Source: Candidatus Altimarinota bacterium (GTDB lineage Bacteria > Patescibacteria > JAEDAM01 > BD1-5 > UBA2023). Taken from it: DNA of 6,797 nucleotides. The stretch is taken from assembly GCA_018457335.1 (NCBI GenBank), contig JAGYHI010000043.1, forward strand, positions 1 through 6,797. The letters run 5' to 3'. The notes beneath the pieces were generated by a model. The model did no database searches and was not told the DNA's origin. It saw nothing but the letters and a program-made list of their open reading frames with translations. Below are positions 1 through 4,348 of this stretch, piece by piece. The translations under genes were made by a program, and so were the position numbers. Numbering within the stretch: position 1 is the first letter of the stretch; each line of letters begins with the position of its first letter.

Positions 1-228
1 AAAGATGAATGGGATTTAGGTCATATAAAATGAGCAATACATATTCCACTTTGAGATATTATGGAAGGTAATTATTCTCAAATATCTAAAAATACTCCTG
101 TTTGATTATATTGTAGAAGTTGAAGAAGAGCAGATATAGCTTTAGAAGCTCTTAAAAAAGCTTGATATACAAATATTGTAAATTTAGGAGGAATTACAGA
201 TATAAAAAATATAGAAATAGTGAAATAA
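1..228 (+). CDS. Rhodanese-like sulfurtransferase domain protein (3' end only)
   Basis: This is the last 75 codons of a gene that enters from the left; the stop is TAA at 226-228. With TGA read as Gly it gives a continuous rhodanese C-terminal half. The segment DLGHIKGAIHIPLGDI matches the loop and helix before the active site. CRSGRR (codons 38-43) is the active-site loop, with Cys38 as the expected persulfide-carrying residue. The segment ALKKAGYTNIVNLGGI follows. Five glycines are TGA (31, 52, 103, 121, 163), and the one at 121 lies inside the catalytic loop. Single-domain rhodaneses move sulfane sulfur between thiols in the cytoplasm; the specific acceptor cannot be told here. A preceding domain or signal peptide may lie outside the window. 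glyS starts 32 bases downstream, so the two may be co-transcribed. The family call is firm and the substrate is unknown. Confidence 0.9.
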
Positions 229-260
229 TTTATAATTTTAATTTTTAATAAAAAATAACT

Positions 261-1676
261 ATGACAACAACACAACCAACAATGAAAGATATTGTAAATC
301 TTGCACATAACAGAGGTTTTGTATATGCAGGAAGTGAAATTTATGGAGGACTTGCTAACTCTTGGGATTATGGTCCTTATGGAAGTCTAATGAAAGAAAA
401 TATAAAAAATCTTTGGATTAAAGAAATGGTTCAAAAAAGAACTGATATGATGCTTCAAGATGCTTCAATTTTGATGAATCCACAAGTTTGGGTTGCAAGC
501 TGACATGTTTGAGGTTTTTCTGATCCTTTAATTGATGATAAAAATACAAAAGAAAGATTTAGAGCTGATAAGTTGCTAGAAGATTTAATTGAAAATATGG
601 AAAATCCAGAAACTTTAAAAGAAAAATATGGAGTTTCAAATTTAATTCCAGAATCTTGGGAACTTTCAAAACAAACAGAAGTAATGAGATGAGAACAAGT
701 TAAAAATCCAAACAATGGAGAAGTTTGAGATTGGTCTGATGCTAAAAAATTTAATCTAATGTATAAAACTTTTCAATGAGTTACAGAAGATTCTAGTGCT
801 GAAATTTATTTAAGACCTGAAACTGCTCAAGGAATTTTTGTAAACTTTCCAAATGTTTTGAGAAGTAGTAGAAGAAAATTACCATTTTGAGTTGCTCAAG
901 TTGGTAAGGCTTTTAGAAATGAAATAACACCAGGAAATTTTATTTTCAGAACAAGAGAGTTTGAACAAATGGAAATAGAATATTTTGTAGAACCAGGGAA
1001 AGATTTAGAAGCACACAAAGAGTGGAAAGAATTTTGTATGAAATTTTTATTAGAAAAACTTGAAGTTAAAGAAGAAAATTTGAGAATGAGAGATCATGAA
1101 GAAGATGAACTTTCTCACTATTCAAATGCTACAACAGATATAGAATACAAATTTCCATTTGGTTGGGGAGAATTATGGGGAATAGCATCAAGAACAGATT
1201 TTGATCTAAAAGCTCATATGGAGAATTCAAAACAAGATATGAGTTATTTTGATCCTGTGAATAATAAAAAATTTATACCTTATGTAATTGAACCATCAGT
1301 TTGATTAAATAGATTATTTTTAACAATTTTAGCTGACTCTTATATAGTTGATGAAGAAAATAATAGAACTTATCTAAAGCTTCCAGCAAAAATTGCTCCA
1401 ATTCAAGTTGCAGTTTTACCAGTTGTGAAAAAAATATGAGATTTAGCAAAAGAGGTTTATGCTAAACTTACAGATGATTTTGTTTGTGAATATGATGAAG
1501 TTGCAAGTATTTGAAAAAGATTTGCAAGAATGGATGAAATTTGAGTTCCATTTTGTATTTCAGTAGATTCTAATAATTATGAAGAGGGAAAAGTAACTGT
1601 TAGATTTAGAGATTCTATGGAGCAAGAAGTTGTGGAAATTGACAATTTAGTGGAATTTTTGAAAGAGAAGATGTAA
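261..1676 (+). CDS. glyS: Glycyl-tRNA synthetase, class II, single-chain alpha2 type
   Basis: The gene encodes 471 aa, ends in TAA, and contains ten in-frame TGA codons (501, 510, 690, 726, 777, 888, 1302, 1437, 1512, 1542) that must be read as Gly. The enzyme charges tRNA-Gly with glycine in the cytoplasm. The N-terminus has the [14 protein letters not shown] signature (about 28-42), and SGHVGGFSDP follows at 81-90. RPETAQG at 185-191 includes the Glu that contacts glycine. Motif 2 is FRNE (218-221) through RTREFEQME (to 238). Motif 3 is EPSVGLNRL at 344-352, with Arg351. The anticodon-binding domain begins near [15 protein letters not shown] and contains [14 protein letters not shown] at 418-431. 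There is no cysteine between residues 81 and 171, so the zinc-ribbon insert of some relatives appears to be absent. This is the one-subunit type, not the alpha2beta2 GlyQ/GlyS type. The start is the first ATG after the rhodanese stop; no Shine-Dalgarno site is visible, only A/T-rich sequence with TATAAT at 231-236. The charged tRNAs should include the UGA-reading tRNA-Gly, so the enzyme would support its own synthesis. Confidence 0.96.
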
Positions 1677-1682
1677 AATAAT

Positions 1683-1710
1683 TTGACATTTTAATTTTAA
1701 TATTTATAAT
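1683..1710 (+). promoter_or_regulatory. Sigma-70-type promoter of the candidate structured RNA
   Basis: TTGACA at 1683-1688 and TATAAT at 1705-1710 both match consensus and are separated by 16 bases. Transcription should start near G1716/G1717, at the GGAGGTA that begins the candidate RNA. The -35 lies just after the glyS stop, inside a 15-base sequence repeated at 1969-1983. Two perfect hexamers suggest a strong, constitutive promoter. Confidence 0.75.
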
Positions 1711-1715
1711 CTATA

Positions 1716-1947
1716 GGAGGTATAGTTTAATGAAAACGCTTTTTTAAAAAGTATAACTATTCAAATTTTTCATTGTAAAAAAAGTTGATATTTTAAATAG
1801 TTGGATAGTTTATTTTTTTCAAGGAGATGTTGGTGTCAAATCCATCTGCCTCACTATAAATTACAAGTATAGTCTATATTTTTGTTTAAATATTAGAATT
1901 ATACTATATATTTACTCCTTTCTATGTCCTTAGAAAGGAGTTTTTTT
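1716..1947 (+). ncRNA. Candidate structured RNA with tRNA-like ends
   Basis: No long ORF fits this stretch, yet it has a consensus promoter and a strong terminator, so a transcript of about 230 nt is expected. Its 5' end reads like a tRNA 5' half: GGAGGTA (acceptor-like), TA, then GTTT-AATGA-AAAC (D-arm-like, 1725-1737). The 3' part at 1826-1852 reads like a T-arm and acceptor strand: a TGTCAAAT loop (1834-1841), CCATC, and TGCCTC pairing with GAGGTA (1717-1722). Between them is a long helix: AACTATTCAA (1755-1764) with TTGGATAGTT (1801-1810), extended past a TAT/TAT internal loop by AAAAAG (1746-1751) with TTTTTT (1814-1819). A further hairpin (TATAGT 1868-1873 with ACTATA 1903-1908) precedes the terminator. 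The layout of acceptor, D-like arm, long helix and T-like arm recalls a tmRNA tRNA-like domain. However, there is no anticodon arm, no tag ORF, the size is small, there is no CCA, and the T-loop has an extra base. I do not recognise it as SRP, 6S or RNase P RNA. A decayed tRNA or an unrelated leader RNA remains possible. Confidence 0.42.
1914..1947 (+). terminator. Intrinsic terminator ending the candidate RNA
   Basis: ACTCCTTTCTA (1914-1924) pairs perfectly over 11 bp with TAGAAAGGAGT (1931-1941) around a TGTCCT loop. The stem runs into seven T residues (1941-1947). The next promoter begins 31 bases downstream, so the RNA unit is insulated from the following gene. Confidence 0.88.
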
Positions 1948-1977
1948 ATGAGATATTTTAGCAAAGTATAAAATAAT

Positions 1978-2005
1978 TTGACAAAATAAAAAATATTCTT
2001 ATTCT
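1978..2005 (+). promoter_or_regulatory. Promoter of the small Cse60-like gene
   Basis: TTGACA (1978-1983) is followed after 16 bases by TATTCT (2000-2005), a weaker -10. Transcription is expected near 2012, giving a leader of about 90 bases. The 15 bases ending in this -35 (1969-1983) are identical to 1674-1688 at the upstream RNA promoter. Confidence 0.55.
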
Positions 2006-2055
2006 TAATTTTAAGACAAAAAGTATTTTGTTTTGGAAAATTTTAAAAACCAATA

Positions 2056-2087
2056 GCAAACCACTTGTGTCTTAGTAAGTGGTTTGC
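2056..2087 (+). promoter_or_regulatory. Leader hairpin abutting the Shine-Dalgarno site
   Basis: GCAAACCACTT (2056-2066) pairs perfectly over 11 bp with AAGTGGTTTGC (2077-2087), leaving a 10-base loop. The hairpin ends directly at the AGGAG ribosome-binding site (2088-2092), so its folding may affect initiation. It has no T-tract and is not a terminator. Ten bases of its 5' arm (CAAACCACTT) recur exactly at 2305-2314, just after the gene, and could pair with the 3' arm instead. Shielding the 5' end from nucleases would be another possible role. Confidence 0.6.
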
Positions 2088-2101
2088 AGGAGAAAAAGGA
2101 A

Positions 2102-2296
2102 ATGATAAAAGTTTACTGCTTTGATGTAAGCAAAGATTGGAACAGTACTGTATCCATTCAGAATAGAATTAATGATTTTAAGAAGCAAAACGAGATTGAT
2201 GATAGTGATATTATGTTTATCTCCCATGCTATTTCTCGAGATCTTCAAACTAGTAGAATTCATATTATGATTACTTATAAAGTTCCTGATGAGTAA
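2102..2296 (+). CDS. Small protein resembling the sporulation protein Cse60 family
   Basis: The gene encodes 64 aa and ends in TAA. The ATG at 2102 is chosen because AGGAG lies 9 bases upstream (2088-2092); an in-frame TTG at 2084 would overlap the hairpin and the ribosome-binding site. The layout is MIKVYCFD at the N-terminus, an amphipathic segment with INDF, acidic IDDSDIMFIS, and IHIMITYK near the end. This pattern of a short beta strand, a helix with a conserved N-F, then two strands ending in an I-x-I-x-Y motif is what I recall for Cse60-like proteins of about 60 aa, found in Firmicutes and phages. The match is by eye only. The family's function is poorly known, and nothing here suggests sporulation in this organism. 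The protein has no glycine at all, so the gene reads the same in the standard code. It forms its own unit with a promoter, hairpin leader and terminator. Confidence 0.72.
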   Translation: MIKVYCFDVSKDWNSTVSIQNRINDFKKQNEIDDSDIMFISHAISRDLQTSRIHIMITYKVPDE

Positions 2297-2315
2297 TTAA
2301 ATCTCAAACCACTTC

Positions 2316-2349
2316 AAAATCCCTACTTTTAAATAGGGATTTTATTTTT
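2316..2349 (+). terminator. Intrinsic terminator after the Cse60-like gene
   Basis: AAAATCCCTA (2316-2325) pairs over 10 bp with TAGGGATTTT (2334-2343) around an 8-base loop and is followed by ATTTTTG. It lies 20 bases past the stop. Its T-tail merges with the -35 of the next promoter. Confidence 0.82.
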
Positions 2350-2375
2350 GCTTTTCTTGCGTTTTTTGATATAAT
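2348..2375 (+). promoter_or_regulatory. Promoter of the aminopeptidase gene (extended -10)
   Basis: TTGCTT (2348-2353), a 16-base spacer, and TATAAT (2370-2375) preceded by TG-A, which makes an extended -10. Transcription should start near 2382, leaving a short leader of about 28 bases with no Shine-Dalgarno site. The -35 overlaps the tail of the preceding terminator. Confidence 0.65.
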
Positions 2376-2409
2376 TTTCTGGCAAAATATTTCCTAAAAA
2401 TTACAAACC

Positions 2410-3831
2410 ATGAAACAATATTTTTCTCACAAAGAAATCAAAAATTCAAATCTTTTTTGTTGTGTGACTCATAATTTTGATTTTTCAAAACTCGATTTTC
2501 TCAATCTCGATGCGAAAATCATAGAGCATATCAAAAAAAATCTCAAAAAAGATGAAAATACGATGACGAGTTATTTCCTTGGGAGCGAGCATTTTGAACA
2601 TTTTTTTGTGTATACAATTTCGAAGAAAAATAAAAAATCTCTCATTGACTTGCTCGGTAAGGAATTTCCAAAACTTCCAAAAAATATGACAATTTTCGCA
2701 GCAGATATTGGAAATTTGCCAAATCTTATGAAAACCTCAATCCTTTCTCGCTATAAATTTCAAGACTATAAATCCAAAAAAGAAAAAGACAAATATAATT
2801 TTCTCGTCAATAAAGAAGATGAAAAAACCCTTGAAAATCCAAATATTTTTGAAGACACGAAAAAACTTATCGAAAATATCATCCTCGCGCGCGACCTTGG
2901 GAATATACCGTCAAATGACCTCTACCCAGAGGCTTTTGCGAAAATCGTAAAAAATACAGAATTTAAAAATACAAAGGTCAAAGTTTTTGACTACAAAAAA
3001 ATCAAAGAACTCAAAATGGGACTGCTCGAAGCAGTCGGAAAGGGCTCAAAAGAAAAACCACATATGGTGATTTTAGAGAGAATTGTCGATAAAAAACTCC
3101 CGACGATTGGATTTGTCGGAAAAGGAGTCACTTTTGACACTGGTGGAATCCAGGTCAAGCCAGATAAATTTATGTACGAGATGAAGGGTGATATGTGTGG
3201 GGCGGCCAATGTTTTCGCGATTGCAAAAGAGCTTGATGAAGCGGATTTAAAAGTAAATGTCGTATATGCGCTGATGCTCGCCGAAAATCACATTTCGAGT
3301 GAGAGCTTCAAGCCGTCGGATATTTTCACTTCGTATTCTGGAAAGACCGTCGATATTATTCATACCGATGCCGAGGGAAGACTCGTTTTGGCGGACGGAA
3401 TCAGTTATATTTCAAAAAATTATAAACTCGACAAAATCGTCTCGATGGCGACCTTGACGGGTGCATGTATGGTGGCTCTCGGTTTTCGATATGCGGGAAT
3501 CATGGGAAATGATGATGTGTTTATTAGTAAATTTGAGGAATATTCTCGGGTGGGGCTTGAAAAGTATTCACGACTGCCATTTGATGAGTATTTTGTAGAA
3601 AAGACAAAATCTGATGTGGCTGATGTACAAAATCTCACGGACGGTGTCTATGCGGGTTCTACTATGTGAGCCGCATTTTTAGCGAATTTTGTGCTCAATG
3701 ATGAAAAATACACGCACCTCGATATCGCTGGTCCAGCGCTCAATTCCTATGAGTCCTATGGCTACGCTGTTAAATGAATGACCGGATTTGGAGTAGAGAG
3801 TGTGAGTGAAATTATAAAAAATATACAATAA
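2410..3831 (+). CDS. pepA: Leucyl aminopeptidase, M17 family (cytosol aminopeptidase)
   Basis: The gene encodes 473 aa, near the usual length, and ends in TAA. It is continuous only if TGA at 3667 and 3775 are read as Gly. M17 enzymes are cytoplasmic two-metal peptidases that remove N-terminal residues, typically leucine, and usually act as hexamers. The N-terminal half (to about residue 150) is the divergent, Lys-rich domain. The catalytic domain has GFVGKGVTFDTGG with Lys238 and Asp243, MKGDM with Asp261, and TDAEGRL with Asp320, Glu322 and Arg324, so the expected metal ligands and catalytic Lys/Arg are present. The C-terminus has HLDIAGPA and a MTGFGV segment. The family signature normally reads NTDAEGRL; here the first residue is His318. 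The ATG is preceded by no Shine-Dalgarno site but by a good promoter. Codons such as CTC, GCG and TCG are common, unlike glyS. PepA in some bacteria also binds DNA, but nothing here tests that. It may feed amino-acid salvage in a host-dependent cell, which is inference. Confidence 0.94.
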
Positions 3832-3862
3832 AAAATTCCCCCATATTTAAATATGGGGGAAT
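3830..3862. terminator. Shared (bidirectional) terminator between convergent genes
   Basis: A perfect 28-base palindrome spans 3835-3862, with arms containing five C (3838-3842) and five G (3855-3859) and ATTTAAAT at the centre. Read on the minus strand, it is followed by six T (3835 down to 3830), a classic intrinsic terminator for the minus-strand unit. Read on the plus strand, it sits 3 bases after the aminopeptidase stop, but the T-tract (3870-3874) comes later and is weaker. It probably serves both transcripts and works best for the minus strand. Confidence 0.8.
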
Positions 3863-3863
3863 G

Positions 3864-3901
3864 CTATTCTTTTTAACTTAAATTGAAGTGAAAAAGAATA
3901 G
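3864..3901. repeat. Second hairpin at the convergent 3' ends
   Basis: CTATTCTTTTT (3864-3874) pairs over 11 bp with AAAAAGAATAG (3891-3901). After one mismatch, an inner ACTT/AAGT step (3876-3879, 3886-3889) closes a six-base loop. On the minus strand the TAA of the small ORF (3878-3880) lies inside the hairpin, so translation and folding would compete. On the plus strand it could back up termination after the aminopeptidase gene. Confidence 0.55.
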
Positions 3902-4108
3902 AGGAGGGCCTCGTGCTTTCGCTATTGCTCTTTTTTTGAGGTAATCTTTATGAAAAAACCTTTTTTGGAGAGAAAGATTGTCTAGATATGTATCAGAAAA
4001 ATGATTTTCTGGTCGAATATCTATGATATCTTTGAGATCCATTATAGGCAATGGATTTCTTATAACAAAACAAAACACTGAGGCGATTATTGGTCTTCGT
4101 CCAAACAT
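3878..4108 (-). CDS. Hypothetical 76-aa protein on the minus strand
   Basis: I do not recognise this protein. It starts MFGRRPIIASVFCFVIR, has an acidic middle with DLKDIIDIRPENHFSD, a basic stretch with KDYLKKRAIAKAR, and ends GPPLFFFTSI. The first 20 residues could be a weak hydrophobic segment, but this is not a convincing signal peptide. What supports it as a gene is the context on the same strand: a promoter at 4267-4240, a perfect AGGAGGTG Shine-Dalgarno site a few bases before the ATG, and an intrinsic terminator just after the stop. It uses no TGA; its two glycines are GGA and GGC. The coding stretch can also form hairpins (ATCCATT 4037-4043 with AATGGAT 4050-4056; AATCTTT 3953-3959 with AAAGATT 3973-3979). 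The whole transcript of about 400 nt could therefore instead be a structured RNA with an incidental ORF. Confidence 0.45.
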   Translation of the reverse strand: MFGRRPIIASVFCFVIRNPLPIMDLKDIIDIRPENHFSDTYLDNLSLQKRFFHKDYLKKRAIAKARGPPLFFFTSI

Positions 4109-4233
4109 AGTACACCTCCTGGTGTAGTGGTTTTGGGGTTGAAAAAATCTGAGAGAATGCTTATAGAAAACACCTTTCAGGACCAGTTTCGCCGTCAGAT
4201 ATAAATCTCTAAAAGAGAAAATATCTGATAACT
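4109..4233 (-). promoter_or_regulatory. Folded 5' leader of the minus-strand unit
   Basis: The leader runs from the predicted start near 4233 to the ATG at 4108, about 125 bases. At its 5' end an 8-bp stem (4195-4202 with 4221-4228) encloses an A-rich internal loop and a 5-bp stem (4206-4210 with 4214-4218) capped by three bases. At its 3' end TACACC/GGTGTA (4111-4116 with 4121-4126) closes a four-base loop, AGGA on this strand, which holds the core of the Shine-Dalgarno site. The middle (4130-4194) includes GGCGAAACTGGTCCTGAAAGG on the minus strand. This looks like a regulated leader, but I could not match it to TPP, FMN, SAM, cobalamin, purine, glycine or fluoride riboswitch consensus motifs. 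Confidence 0.4.
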
Positions 4234-4239
4234 TTTTGT

Positions 4240-4267
4240 AGTATAGAGAATTTTTTTAAAAAAGCAA
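4240..4267 (-). promoter_or_regulatory. Minus-strand promoter
   Basis: On the minus strand TTGCTT (4267-4262) and TATACT (4245-4240) are separated by 16 bases. The -35 hexamer and spacer are identical to those of the aminopeptidase promoter. Transcription should start near 4233. Its -35 lies only 8 bases from the -35 of the divergent plus-strand promoter. Confidence 0.6.
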
Positions 4268-4275
4268 ATTTATTT

Positions 4276-4303
4276 TTGACTTTTTTTATTTTTTGAATAT
4301 AAA
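4276..4303 (+). promoter_or_regulatory. Promoter of the two-gene unit
   Basis: TTGACT (4276-4281), a 16-base spacer, and TATAAA (4298-4303). The predicted start near 4310 leaves a leader of about 39 bases without a Shine-Dalgarno site. A later TTGGAC (4307-4312) lies in sequence resembling 1967-1988, but it has no well-placed -10 before the ATG. Confidence 0.55.
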
Positions 4304-4348
4304 TAATTGGACAAAATATAAATTTTATTTTCTTATTTATAAAAAATT

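Noticed and set aside
231..236. Dedicated glyS promoter around TATAAT
   Set aside because: No -35-like hexamer lies 15-18 bases upstream, and TATAAT is easily found by chance in this AT-rich gap.
261..503. glyS as a broken gene or pseudogene in pieces
   Set aside because: Under the standard code the frame stops ten times, but all interruptions are TGA at Gly positions and no frameshift is needed. Recoding explains it.
455..715. Minus-strand open frame of 86 codons inside glyS
   Set aside because: It lies opposite a well-conserved part of GlyRS, has no ribosome-binding site and shows a low-complexity Ser/Phe composition typical of a shadow frame.
969..1304. Separate 111-codon ORF on the plus strand
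   Set aside because: It is the internal part of glyS between two UGA-Gly codons, in the same frame, not a gene of its own.
1716..1858. A functional canonical tRNA gene
   Set aside because: There is no anticodon stem-loop, no CCA, an extra base in the T-loop and about 90 nt between the halves, so it is listed only as tRNA-like.
2072..2263. Minus-strand frame opposite the Cse60-like gene
   Set aside because: The plus-strand gene has a promoter, Shine-Dalgarno site and terminator on its own strand; the minus frame has none of these.
3667..3669. Premature end of the aminopeptidase at TGA
   Set aside because: The family's C-terminal segments (HLDIAGPA, TGFGV) continue in frame to TAA at 3829-3831, so this TGA codes for Gly.
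4195..4235. Plus-strand intrinsic terminator before the two-gene unit
   Set aside because: The stem (4195-4228) is AT-rich and T5 follows three bases later, but no plus-strand transcript is expected to reach it. It fits better as part of the minus-strand leader.
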